Source of the DNA: Taenia hydatigena
Taxonomy: Eukaryota; Platyhelminthes; Cestoda; Cyclophyllidea; Taeniidae
DNA length: 64,000 nucleotides
NCBI GenBank assembly: GCA_036345935.2
Contig: JADWOT020000005.1
Location: 20,314,369 to 20,378,368, forward strand
Reading direction: 5' to 3'
A model generated the notes under the pieces. The model saw only the letters and a list, made by a program, of their open reading frames with translations. It was not told the origin of the DNA and ran no database searches. Made by a program: the position numbers and the translations under genes. Positions 1-11,843 of the stretch are shown here, piece by piece (the stretch's first letter is position 1; each line of letters starts with the position of its first letter).

Positions 1-2
1 AG

Positions 3-3000
3 CACCCCAACGCATTTGTTAAGACTCGCTGGATGTTTGAAGCTGGTGTCCTCGACGTATTCATAATCCTCGCTGATAATCCTCGCTCTGGCTTACATGC
101 CTATGCGGAACTCACAGGTTCAACTCCATTGCCTCCTCTCTTCGCTCTAGCACATCACCAGTGTCGCTGGAATTATCGTGATCAGGAGGAGATGAAATCT
201 ATCAGCGACGATTATAATAAGCACAATCTTCCTATGGATGTTCTCTGGTTGGACATTGAATATGCTAATGATAAACGCTACCTCACCTGGAATACAGCAA
301 GGTTTCCCTCTCCCGATGACATAGTTGACGACTTGGATGTCAATGGACGTAAACTCGTTGTGGTTGTGGATCCTCATATTAAGGCGGATCATTCCTGGTC
401 CACATGCTCGTAAGCGAGATTTGGATTCCTTTGTTTTTTATAAACTTGTTTTTCCTATTTTAGACAAGGCAAATCGGAGGGTCTCTTCGTGAAAGGGGTA
501 GACAATGCAACCGACTTTGATGGGTGGTGCTGGCCGGGATCGAGCTACTGGCCAGACTTTTACCGTCCTGAAGTTGTCGATTGGTGGGCAAATCTTTTTA
601 CTGGTAGTGAATTTTTGAGCAATAACCGGATGTTCCACTGTTGGAACGATATGAATGAACCTTCTGTGTTCAGCGGGCCCGAGGTTACCATCCCGAAGGT
701 AAACACATTTCTCCACAATTAGTCGCGCAGATCAAGAAGTGGGATTATTGTCATCGCATGCAAGCATTTAAGGGGTAGAGATTTTAAGCGAAAATTGCCT
801 GGACCCGATGTATTGAAACTGGCGTGGTATCCAAGTCGTCCCATAGCAAAGCTTCCCCATCCTTAACTTTTTTGCGGTCCCTGTAATCACTTCTCTGTTG
901 ATAGTTGGAACAGTATCCGATCCTGCGAACTCTTAGGAAGTTCTTTTACTACGTTATGCTGGGCACTGAACCAAAAGTAACTTCACGGGGGCATCTCCCG
1001 TGTCCAGTCTCCCTCCATTACCTTCCAATGCTCTCTGGTAGTTTCTATGGTCTTTTCTCAGCTTCATCGAACGTGTAATTGAAGTATATCACATTTAAAG
1101 GCAAATATTTTGTGCAATGTGAGAATCTTTCACCGCATGCCTTTACACAACGCGAGATTGGGGTGAATGCCAAGTCCAAGTTTATTACAGCGGGTGTATT
1201 TAGTCATCCACAGCAGACGCTTGCTTTCCGAGGCTGTATGCTGTCAACCCGACTGGTTTTGCCATTTCTTTCCATTTGACATTCTCCACCTCACCCGTTC
1301 GCCGTAAAAGTCGTGATAAGGCATACCTATTCTGAATTATCTTTTAATGTAAACAATTGCTGGGAAAAGTAGTAGCATAGGGTTCTCATTATAGAACGCA
1401 CAAGGAGATTCCAGCATTATCTCATTGCATAACTGCTCCTATTTCAGTGCTTTCTGCCTTCGAAGGTGTACTAGATTATACCAGTCTGGAGGTAGGATTA
1501 TCAAGCCACATGAGACGGAACGGAAACTCTTCCGTCACCTGACTATCCATTCATTACCGCCTAGGACACGATTTTTGGTGGAGTGTGGGAAAACCGGGAC
1601 CTACACAACCTTTACGCGCTCTGGGTGCACAACGCTACGTGGGAGGGACTCTTGCGACGCTCCAATCGCAAGGAGCGACCTTTCGTTCTCTCGCGCGCCT
1701 TCTTTGCCGGCTCTCAACGCACCGCTGCTGTGTGGACTGGGGATAATTCTGCATCATGGGATCACCTTCAGGCATGTTCATTCTCACACCAAACAGGATC
1801 CTGTCAGCAATCACCTAGCTTCACTTGGTTTGTGCCTACACTTCGTTACGTGCCGACAGCAAAAGTGCTCCTAGGCGATCTTTCCTCTAGTCGTGCTTAG
1901 TAAACCCTTCTGTTAGCCACGTTCAAGAAACCTTGCCCTCTTTCCTCAAAGTGACCGTCGATGATAAAGTCACGCAGACTCCGAACCGCGAGTATACGAG
2001 GGACATCAAATCCGACCTCATCCAAGTAGCTGTTTTGAGGTTATGAGATGTTCAAGTTCCTCGTGACCATGTCGGTGAGAAGTAAATCATAACTGTACAG
2101 AGGGAGTGATAGACTGTCGATAGGAATCGAGGCCAGAGTGACTCATCTCGGTTCTTCCTTCTCTCCCTTTTCACAGATCTGCACACCGATGCTCCTGAGT
2201 ATGTCACTAACGGGTCTCACCCTCTGCGGCGCCGATGTGGGTGGCTTCTTTGGCCATCCCTCTGGCGAGCTGTACACGCGGTGGTACCAAGCTGGCGCTT
2301 TCCATCCCTTCCTTCGCTCTCACGCCCACATCGATACACCGAAACGTGAGCCGTGGAACTATGAGCAGAAATATCTTGACGCCATTCGGTAGGTCCGCTC
2401 CCTTTTCCAATAACATTTTGCTGCCCACCTTTTGGATCTATATCCGATAGTATATTACTGCATCCGATTGCTCCGTTACTTTTGCTGTTTACTTCTATTC
2501 CCACTTTACTTGCTTCCTATTCCTACTTCTGCCCCTAAACAGGGAGGCTTTACGACTGCGCTACTCCCTGCTGCCCTACTGGTACACCCTCTTTGCTCTC
2601 AGCGAAGTCACTTCCCTAATCCCAATGGCGCCACTTTTTTTCCACTTCCCCACTGACGAGAACAGCTTCAGCATTGACGACGCTTTTATGGTGGGTGAGG
2701 GCCTCCTTGTCCATCCCGTGGTGCACGAGGGTGCCTCAAGTGTGGACGTCTACTTGCCCGAGGGCACGTGGTACCTACATGATGATTGGAAGGTACGTCT
2801 CGATGGTAGCTATATTCGGTGGCTTTCTAATGGTAATGATCGCGTCTCTCCGTGCAGGTTTATTCCGGTGGTCAAGTGGTGAGACTGCCAGTGGATCTGC
2901 GAACCATCCCCCTCTTCTACCGTGGCGGCTACATCATTCCCAAGAAGGCTCGTCCACGACGCTCCTCTACCATGATGCTCAACGATCCCTACACCATTGT

Positions 3001-3403
3001 CGTGGCTCTGGACCAATCCGCCGAGCGGACTAACGCTACTGGCTACCTCTATCTCGACGATTTCCATTCAGAGGATCGAAGCCAGACCCGTCTCTATCGA
3101 ATGGACTTGTTCCCAGAGAAACACAGCTTCGTGTTCAAGTTTGCTCTTCTCAAAGGTCGCAATGACGACAGCACACCGTATATTGAGCGTATTGTCCTGA
3201 TGGGTGCGCAGATGGCGAAGTCGAAGCGGGTGTACGTGACAACCACCTCGGAGCCGAGTCACAGGCGGGAAGTAGAATTCTTTTACTCCCCTCCAGAGAC
3301 ACACTCCTCCGCTACGGATGGAACTCGGTCCGCTCTTTTGGTGATCCGAAAACCCGAAGTTAGAGCAATGGCCGGCTGGAGACTGATTATTGAGATGCCA
3401 TGA
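3..3403 (+). CDS. GANAB: Neutral alpha-glucosidase AB (glucosidase II alpha subunit), 3' part
   Basis: Catalytic subunit of ER glucosidase II (GH31), which trims the inner glucoses from N-glycans in the calnexin/calreticulin cycle. The coding exons I place are 3-409 (5' incomplete; the AG at 1-2 may be an acceptor), 464-698, 1565-1771, 2177-2388, 2543-2792 and 2858-3403 (stop TGA), all joining in phase. Visible hallmarks are WNYRD and [10 protein letters not shown] in the first exon, [12 protein letters not shown] and the nucleophile motif [10 protein letters not shown] in the second, [16 protein letters not shown] and the acid/base region WTGDN in the third, then [12 protein letters not shown] and [12 protein letters not shown]. 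The C-terminal beta domain ends in GWRLIIEMP. The N-terminal domain lies outside the window. The partner beta subunit carries ER retrieval, so no KDEL-type tail is expected. GH31 paralogues such as lysosomal alpha-glucosidase fit less well. Identification is from family knowledge and is very secure. Confidence 0.96.
1772..2176 (+). other. GC-AG intron of the glucosidase II alpha gene
   Basis: The exon ending WTGDN..WDHLQ must join [10 protein letters not shown] without a gap. The only in-phase junction is CAG|GCATGT to TTCACAG|ATCTGC, which uses GC instead of GT at the 5' splice site. The nearest GT, four bases downstream, would shift the frame. Confidence 0.75.
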
Positions 3404-3610
3404 TCACTACTCCTCCGATTTGTTCGGTTTTATCCACCTCAAAGAAAGTTGATGTGCATCATGTTGAAGGCTTTTTTCTTTTCTTCCCATTTACACGTAT
3501 CAAAAAGACAATGCTGTTCTAGACTAGACGAGGGGCGGTAGGAGGGAGGAATAGGGGGCGAAGGGAGGGATCTTTGTTACTATGTACAGGGCTGTGAGTC
3601 GTTTTTTACT
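3404..3610. other. Convergent intergenic stretch with G-rich tract
   Basis: These 207 bases lie between the GANAB stop and the stop of the minus-strand gene. No canonical AATAAA is evident on either strand. A G-rich tract occupies about 3530-3570, with several runs of three to five G. Both 3' UTRs must lie here or overlap the neighbouring gene. Confidence 0.6.
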
Positions 3611-3842
3611 TCAAGCTGTGATAGAGGGCGTTTTGAAGTAGTTCACGGTTGGTTCCACCTCACTGATGAGACTACCGGTGGGGATCTGTTCGCTGAAAGA
3701 ATGAAAGAGGGCTTTCAGCGGTGTGGAGCTTGTGTGGCTATATTGCGCATGTTCTGTGATCACACTACCACCTTCGGAGGTGCGGTGAGCCCGTGTTTCC
3801 GCTTTCAACGTCGGAGGCGCCGCCGTGTCTTGCCTAAATCCG
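3611..3842 (-). CDS. Terminal coding exon of unrecognised minus-strand gene
   Basis: A minus-strand reading frame opens after a good acceptor (CTATAACTTTCAG|C) and reads GFRQDTAAPPTLKAETRAHR, then a Ser/Thr-rich stretch ending NYFKTPSITA and TGA. It starts by completing a split codon (one base). A possible upstream exon at roughly 4000-4079 reads FFIDKTCIRDVTLATPP and could donate at AGCTG|GTGTGA, which fits that phase. I do not recognise the family. Linking it to the gene further upstream rests only on strand, on the absence of another gene between them, and on other minus-strand exons in the interval. It could be the end of a separate small gene. Confidence 0.55.
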
Positions 3843-5322
3843 CTGAAAGTTATAGGGGCGCGGACCGGATGAATCATTGCGCCAAGGTGTCTGTCTTCTA
3901 GGATCTCTTTTATCAGCTTGCCTTAATAGAACCGCAGTTATTTCACACCAGCTCAATGTGAATCTTTTAATTGACAGGTGGAGTGTCACTGGTACAATTT
4001 GCAGCCTCAACTGCGGCGCTTTTTGCCTCGGTGGTGTTGCCAAGGTCACATCGCGAATGCAAGTCTTGTCGATGAAAAACTTGTGAATGACTTACGCAAG
4101 AGCTTGTAGCGAGAGGATTCGTCTAACTTCTAGGACCCTCCACAGGGTGATTAAGGCGAGTACTCCCGCAATGCCACTTGTTAGGATGCCCAGAAATTCA
4201 GCTGAAAGGATCAGACAAAAATCTTATCGGTTTAATGAAATGCTACTTGCGAGTTGTAGGTAGGCTGTTTTACGTCGATTTGTGTCGGCCGGGATTCTTT
4301 GCTTTTCTGAGGCATAGTGCCTGACAAGTCTCGATATTTTTAGCTCAAAGCAAGAGAAAATCCATAAAAATGTGCCGGATAAGTGACGAGGAGGGTCAGG
4401 TAGTCACCTAATCTCTTGGAAGTCTCTAGAATAGACTCTACCTGCAAAAATTTACAGCTAAATTCAGTTCAAGCGAATCAATTTGCGAATAAATTCTCAT
4501 AAACAAAGTTAAGTTGTTGCAAAGGATTTGTGTCAACGCGTTCAAATTGATGTGCGTTCTAGTGTATGAAACTGGTAACTGGCATAGAGGGTCGCTTTTC
4601 ATTCCACTTGACAAGCCATCACTTACGCTCGCCTCAGTTGTGCGCCATTTTTCGGTCTTTAATTGCTCCGTCGGGACATAAAGATGCCTATTTTAAGGTA
4701 GTCCAATGCATTATAACTGCTTATTGATTCTAAACTCCAAGGTGAGGCTTGGTTTCCTGTTTTCCTGATTGAGAATTGCCTGAAAGCAAGCAACCAATTC
4801 CCGATTGTTTTGTTTTTACAGATGACCCTATTTACAATTTAGTGACTCCTTAATCAAAGTGGACCAATTTTCAAGCTTGACGATGCGTTTTTTCTCCCCT
4901 TCGCTCTATTGTATTCAACAAATCTCGTTCAAATTTACTTTATGTAACTTTACTTGACCTCAATTTGAAGGTCACGATCATCCTCCTCCCCTGCCTCCGC
5001 GATTCGCGTATTCGGTTAGGCATATGGTCATAACCGCCACGTGGATTGCAATGCTTGGAAATTTAATGTCTTTATAATCTTATGCATATTTTATACATTT
5101 TCACAATAAAAAGTACTCCATTATCCACTGTACCAGAACAATGGGCCTTTTGTTTCCTACGCAAATTGTATAAAACCTACTAGTTTTGCACGCGGCGATC
5201 TAATGCCGAAGCATATAATACATTCCTCATCCTCCCCCCTCCACACACACAGTTTAATTTTGTCAAATCCTATGGATAAAAAATTAAAGAAATAAAATGC
5301 ATAGAAATATAGATGAACTTAC

Positions 5323-5411
5323 AGATCGGTGACGTGATAGCGTCGAAGGTGATCAATTCTGTCCTCACAGGTCGCTCCTCTGTGTTCACCTTGATGCGCA
5401 GGGAAACCAAA
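5323..5411 (-). CDS. Internal exon of unrecognised minus-strand gene
   Basis: This short exon is bounded by TCTACTTTAG|T and T|GTAAGTTC, both close to consensus. It encodes LVSLRIKVNTEERPVRTELI followed by TFDAITSPI. The frame is open throughout and the residue mix is protein-like. The entry phase is 2 and the exit phase is 1. It lies between the terminal exon near 3.7 kb and the exon cluster near 10.7 kb and is probably part of the same gene, but neighbouring exons were not resolved, so linkage is inferred. Confidence 0.5.
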
Positions 5412-5720
5412 CTAAAGTAGAACCATTTTGGACTTATTGTAAGAATAATTAGGTATGCCACTCGTATCAGTCAAAATCGGCCTGGTAGGAGCTGGAGCCA
5501 GTTTGATTGAGCGTACGACTTGATTAGCTACAAGCTGAGAACGCACATAACACACAATTTTAAGCACTACCATTTCTTCCTAAGAAGAAGACGAAAGAGC
5601 TCATGTGTCGGTTTGGCAGTTTTTGTGACGCGTTTGAAAAGCCCCATCCGGAAGAGGAAGCAGGAGCGAGAGAGAGGCAGAGCACATTAAGGGAGGACGG
5701 AAATGCAATACCCCTACCCC

Positions 5721-5755
5721 TCCTCCTCCTCCTCCTCCTTCTCCTCCTCCTCCTC
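5721..5755. repeat. (CCT)n microsatellite
   Basis: About 35 bases of CCT repeats with one CTT interruption, in non-coding DNA. Confidence 0.9.
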
Positions 5756-8700
5756 TAACGAACACATCGGAGACATGCATTAAGGGAAGTTACAGAGCAT
5801 ACGACTCTCCGTAATGCCCTCAAACCTCTTCTCCCTCCCCCATTCATGCGGATCGGATCGAATTTTGAGGCATTATACCTCACTGGTGGCTCCATTTCCT
5901 TGTGAATTGCCTTCGGGGTAAAAGAACAGCGGACGGCGGGTGGCCACGGACGGATGCGCGAATTATCGATTTTTCACACCGAAAGCCGAAAGTCGTGCAG
6001 ACTTGCTACAGACAGACAATTTGTTTAAATTATTAATTATAAACATATAAGTGCCTAAATTTCTAGCTTTGTTGACTTAAAAATGGCAAAGCTTTCCTTT
6101 TTTTCAGAACAAAAAGAAACTAATTATTCATCTCAAATTTAATTGAGGCAAAGTTTTTGTCTCCATTTTGGGAGGTTGGAAGTAAAGAGAGAGATTTGCT
6201 ATTTTTGATCAAAGTTGTACACACTGGTGGTCCAATCTAGGTCTCAAAGAATTGCAAAGAAACAGTGGAGACGAGAGAGTGAGGGAGAGAAAGTCAGGCA
6301 TTTTCATGCGGATTGTTACTTCTTAGGGGGGTCCAAACTTGGAAATTCTCCTGATCCTATTTTTTAAGAAAGAAAAGAATGCCCTTTTCTTTTTATTGTA
6401 ATAATTTAAAGAAGAGTTAAAATTATATGACAGGAATGCCTTGACGAGCTAAACGTTTACAAATTATCGGAATAGATCCGTTCGATAGGAAGTGGGGAAA
6501 ATATAGGTGAAGGGGTAGTCTGGAATTCGGTTAAAGTGGTCGAATATTTGATGTCATGGAAGAGACTAGATACAAACACGGAAGAGTATGGCTGGCCTTG
6601 GCTTTTGGTGCTACAATTCGAGTTTGCCTATGGTAATGACAAATTCTTGATTAACATTTTTGACTCTATCTCTAGCATCTGTATCACCTTCGACTGAACC
6701 ACCCTCAGACAGCCTGTTCTAGCTGTGGTGCTGTCATCTAAGATGGTCACTCCATGTATCAACCGAGGAGACGGCATCTCCTCCCTATCAGTGGCCACAA
6801 TTCATGACCTGAGGGACCGAGACACTTAATGAACAAGCCCGACCTTCTCCTCAGGAGTTGTTGCCCAATGCCATAAAGTTCGAGGTAGTTTAGATCCTAT
6901 CGAGCTTCCTATTAGCTCTTCAGTTCTGAGAACTTTATTGCCGATGCATTTGAGCCAACTCGACGGCAATTGCAATGAGTGAGTATGGTAATCCGGTGAT
7001 CAGATACCAACCCTCCCTTAGAGTCATTTGGATGTCTTAGTCATGTGTAGACATTAGCAACCAATTGACCTTGAAGGACCTTTTAAAGCACTTGCTTTGC
7101 GGCTAATGAAGCCGCAAATGAATGAATACTTCATTCGATGTGGACTTCTTGAGGCTAGTTAAAGATTGCAATAAAGTCGTAGAAGGGTATTGGTAGCTCC
7201 TCTTAATACCATGAGCCCCGGTTCGACTTGGGTAAGTTGATTATTGCCTCCTGCTTCTCTAGTGGGTCGATTATTACAAGATGAACTCATAAATGAATCA
7301 AAACAATAAAAACCTTTTTTACAATTAACAGAGCTTCCACTCTTACCTAGCCTCGCTTATCCACTGATCAAAGGAGCGATAAATTCATCTAAGCACCACC
7401 AACAAAAATGAAGTAGCGGAAATCCGGAAGTTAGCACTTAAAGTGGTTACTGCAGCCCATTAACTGGCCCCTTCACCATAAGCACCACCATTAAGGGCAT
7501 TAACTTTTACCCAAAAGTTGTGGCTCATTTTTTCTGGGGAGCATCACAAGACGGAGATGGTGGAGATTGTGAACAAGAGGTACACTTAATGCCTCCTTCA
7601 TCTCTCTTCGTAAGTGGATTCTTTGAAATTACTCCCTCGTTTGTTCTTGACCGCAAAAAAAGACTTGGGAGAAGTGAAGGGATGAGTGTTCTTTTGTTTG
7701 GACGGTGGCCCTAGATACCCATCATTTTCGGCTCTACATAGGTTGAGTGCCTATCTTGATCGTGCCTTTGTCCACTCCAGCCCATTTACGGTGACCAACA
7801 TTGGTGAAGGAGTTACCTCCCACGCCATCCCAGTAACTAAAGCGAGTCTCCCCAAATGGACGGATGCCTTATCAAATGACAAGGCAGAAATGCTCTCCCA
7901 CAACGCAATACCCATGGTGAAAGGCTGACGGTGAAAACCTCGAGAAGTATTAGCGACTTATCTTGATGGAAGATCGGGACATAAACTTGTCTTCTGCCAC
8001 TTGAGTGGTTTTACTGATCTTGACCACTTTGTTGCAGCCACCACGGAAATGTTACTAGGGGAAGAGGAATAAAAATATTTGTTTTCGCAAGTTCAGTGGA
8101 CCTTTCTTTGAGGCCATGCGCGTTAATAAGTCACCGATCCTTCGTATGCTTACAAACTTATGTTCAAACGTTACTTTGCTTATAATTTCAGTTTTTTTTC
8201 CACCAAAGAGATATTTTTCGCCTTTCTGTTTATCTGTGACGGCACCAATCAACTTGACTAAAAGAAGTACCAAATGTAAATTTTAGGAGCAAACACGCCA
8301 AACTTTCCCAAATTAAAATTGGAGCTATTGGAAGTCTAGAATGGGCGGGCAATTACCAGGATAAATTATCTGGAAAATCTAAAAAAAGGCTATCATCCTC
8401 TTGTTCTTAACCTAGGCTGCCCTAAAACTTATAGTTCTTGTGCTAAGATAGAGGAGCGAACGAATCTCAAGATGAGTGTCACATAAATCAGGAAGTAAAT
8501 TTGTTAATTTTGAGGTTTTAATAAGGTTTATTATTTTTTTCTTGTGGAAAAATAAGGAAAAGTTCACAGGTTTATCGCAGCGGTTCGAGTCCAGCCAATG
8601 GAAGCGCTTGTCAAGCGAAGCATGATTCCGACCCCCTTAAAATGCAGCCCTTGACGTCTACGCGGTTCTCGCGACCGCTCTAGCGCCCCAACTCTCCCTA

Positions 8701-10656
8701 TCCCAGCACCTAAGGGAGGCATCCAGTTTGGTGCGACCTTGAGGGGAGGGCTGCCAAGTCAAAGTTACAACACAGGCACACAAACCACCATTTAAGGCAA
8801 GGTTGTTAGCCCGCCAGTCCTAAATATCAACAACGCTTTTGTACTCATGCATTCACAACGGCGATAAACTCAATAACTGTCTTCCTCGCTTTCCTTCTGT
8901 TTCCAGCCTTCAAATTTCCTCCACTAGATGTTTATCGTGGTCCTGCCATTTAAGAGGGGCAGCTCATTAAGAGTAAAGCATAAATCAAATTACTGAAAGC
9001 GGAAATGACTACCGAATCAGAATTTTATGCACAATTTGATGCTGAAGTAGAGAGGAAAAATTCTACCGCGCCATTTCCACTTTCACCACAGCGACCGTTT
9101 GTGCTTATACCGCACGACCGCAAAATAATGCATTAAAAGGTCAGGCTTACTTTTACGCCAAAAAATAGTTGTTATGGCTGCTAGATGATTTTTTGCACCT
9201 TTTGATTGATAAAACAATATAGGTTGACTAGGTTAAAATTGGAAGATAAGCTGGTGAAATTAATGAAAGTTTGTGTTCAATGCGAAGACAAATTAAGTAA
9301 AATACTCGTTTTTGACGCTGCAAATTAAAAGGAAATTTAATTATTGGTTTTATAAAAAGTAAGGAACTGATTTATAGGCTAAAATCGACATGACCAATGC
9401 GCACATGGGCCCAGTTGACAATTCTCGAGAGGTTCGTTCTTTAGACTAGTTTAAAAAAACAACATTTTGTTACAGAAAACTGTTGTAAATCTTTTTGTGA
9501 TCTAAAATATATAATAATAGAGTCAAATTATTATCAAATTTACCGGTCCGCTACCCTATTGGTCGGTAGGGACAGTGAATACACGATTTCCTTTGGCAAG
9601 CATTAATCTCCCAAAACCTAAAATTCTCATCAATACAGAGGGTTAAATTTAACAGAAATGCGCAACCACATTATCCTGATTACTGCCTGGCGAAACCTCA
9701 ACTTTAAAGAAGATTATGCTTCAACTAGATTAAAAAGCGAGCTTTTCAGACAAGTTCTCCGTTCACTAAGCCTTAAGTGGCTACGTGGCCTCTACATTTT
9801 CACAAAGTGGGCGCAGTCAAATATATGCCTTTTTGACAATTCGCTAGACATTTAGGCGGGATTTGCAGACGAACTCCTTGGTAAGTAAATCCTGTCACAG
9901 TGATTAAAAAGGTCCTTCGGATGTTTAGGTTGTATATACCCTGTGACAAGTCGAAGTGAGCTATTTTTTTCGAACGGCTTGTTCATGCTTTTGTTTGTTC
10001 GCGCCCTGCCTTTAGAAAGCTTTGGGATCTTCAAAACCTATTCCCAACTAGTCATACAGCATCTATGGGCGTCTATATGCAGGATGCATCGCTGCGTTTA
10101 AATTGGCTCGGAAGCATTGGCTGCTGCTTCGAGGTAGGCCGACATCGAAAGTGATCGGATACTTGTGAAGGGATCTTCATTTTAGGCCTAGGAAAATTCG
10201 CTCATTGAACAAACTCCTTTAATCTGGGGTGCTATTGCTTTATAACAACAGAGAAGGGAAAATTTTGGGGATTGGGAAGACTTTTTCCTAGTATTAGTCG
10301 AGGCAGTGAGATTGTCGCTGCCAGTTCATCGGGCGGCGTTTAAAGTAAGAGTAGAGGAAGAGGATGACATTACTCCAAGGTAAATGCATATTTTCATGCT
10401 CCTGATAGTGACTTATTCATTTATACCGCCAGTCTTTCCGCCCTTTGCCATGCATGTGATGAACCCGTTTCCGAACACGCAGCCCCAATGGTGTCTTTCG
10501 GTGGGACGGCGATGTGGGAAAAGTTTAAATCAAAACCAAAAATGATTTGCAGCCTTCGTCGATAAATAGTTTTCACCAAAACAATAAAGTACTCAGGCTT
10601 GGCTAATTCTTTTTCTGTTGCAATTCTACTCCTCGATCGCCTTATCACCTTCTCAC
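5756..10656. other. Long stretch without recognisable gene
   Basis: Mostly AT-rich, intron-like sequence, probably intronic to the minus-strand gene. Degenerate tRNA-promoter-like B-box strings occur near 7215 and 8583, but no cloverleaf can be folded around either. A moderately GC-rich stretch near 10430-10540 on the minus strand could hold another small exon. I see no recognisable domain, transposase or reverse transcriptase motif. Confidence 0.5.
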
Positions 10657-11843
10657 GTCTAGTCGGCATATCGAATGGCAAAGTTCGGAGATAATCATCA
10701 CCTAGGAGAAGGTTTAATGAGGGGGATGTGGAGATCGTGGATGAGGCCCTTTCCCTCGGTCTCTCCTCACCATCGACTATTTACTAGGCCAATGCTTTTA
10801 TTTGTTGGTATTCTATCGAAATGTTCTCACCTGCAGCAGCTTAGTCATCAGCAAGGAGTTAATGGCGAACATTTTCGGTCGCACACACTCATAAAGCTGT
10901 CTTTTGTACTAAAGCGAGGCCTTAATTGTGCCCGTAATGCCTTGATCCTAAGCTCAACGAATGAAAATAGGAAAGTACTTTCTTGTGAAAAGTTGACAGA
11001 TGGGAAAACCCGTCGTCTTTTTACTGATAATGAATAAAGAAGTAAAGAAGTTCAACGGTTTATCTTCCACCATGACTTTCCTTCTCCATCGAATCAAGTG
11101 CAGACAAATTGTTCCGACTTCCTCTAACTGCCCCACCGTGGTTCCACAGCTTTGAACTTAAGCTTATCTTCACAGGGCAGGCAACCTCAAATTACATCTA
11201 CCAGGCTAGTTTCAACATATCGAGAGGTTGGCGCACATCTATGCCTCATAAGTCTCTTTTTTGGTTAAATCGAAAGTGTCCCGGACTCCTCCTATCTCTT
11301 GACTTCGCCACGAACCGATTCAAATGGAAGGCTGGCCTCACTAACGTCACGGTGGCAATCGAATCGGGGAAGTCGGGGAATGTTCGCCCTCCATCGCCCT
11401 TCCTCCAGAAACTGTCTATCAAAAACGCTTTTATGGGCTCATGCATAATACATTAAAAAACGCGCTGTCCTGACAAATCATGGCATCAAACTCGATACTA
11501 CTGACAACTAGACAATATTAGAATTATCGCTCGAAAAAAAATACATTGCTCAAGGAGAGGAGAACACTTTCTTGGCCTCTTTGTCCACTCCTTTTGCCCG
11601 CCTATTGGTATGTGGTAGAGGCACTTAAATACAGTCCAATGAATGGAAACCCTATACTCACCTTTTAAAGTACGCTCTCTTGTATTAGCATAAAAGCAGC
11701 TAAAAATACCCAACTTTGAAGGGAAGAAAAACAGTACTATCTTAAATTTGAGGAAATATTGACTCCACGTACTCACAACCAATTCTTTCCTCATGGTAGA
11801 CTGCAGGAAGTGCACCTCCTCAATGTCTCCGGAAGTGGCTTTG
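10657..11843 (-). CDS. Cluster of short exons of unrecognised minus-strand gene
   Basis: Four small minus-strand exons chain in frame. 11843-11777 (67 nt) encodes KATSGDIEEVHFLQSTMRKE and ends at GTT|GTGAGT. 11411-11316 (96 nt) encodes FLEEGRWRANIPRLPRFDCH and more. 10896-10831 (66 nt) encodes LYECVRPKMFAINSLLMTKL and ends LQ|GTGAGA. 10701-10657 (45 nt) encodes VMIISELCHSICRLD and ends at GAC|GTGAGA. The first accepts the phase left by the exon ending at 13394; the others are phase 0-0. The donors are strong and the peptides look like real protein. I recognise no family. The donor of the 96-nt exon is uncertain (an alternative gives an exon ending at 11346). Confidence 0.5.

Noticed and set aside
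1425..1874. 149-codon plus-strand frame overlapping GANAB exon 3
   Set aside because: It is out of frame with the conserved GH31 peptide in 1565-1771.
7190..7230. B-box-like GGTTCGACTT with GGTAGCTCC upstream, considered as a tRNA or SINE
   Set aside because: The spacing and stems do not make a cloverleaf, and I could not find a second copy in the window.
6600..7320. Possible terminal-repeat retroelement (TRIM-like)
   Set aside because: No direct terminal repeats, primer-binding site or target duplication could be seen by eye.
8570..8600. GGTTCGAGTCC, a perfect-looking tRNA T-loop/B box
   Set aside because: There is no A box or foldable D and anticodon arms in the preceding 60 bases, which are AT-rich.
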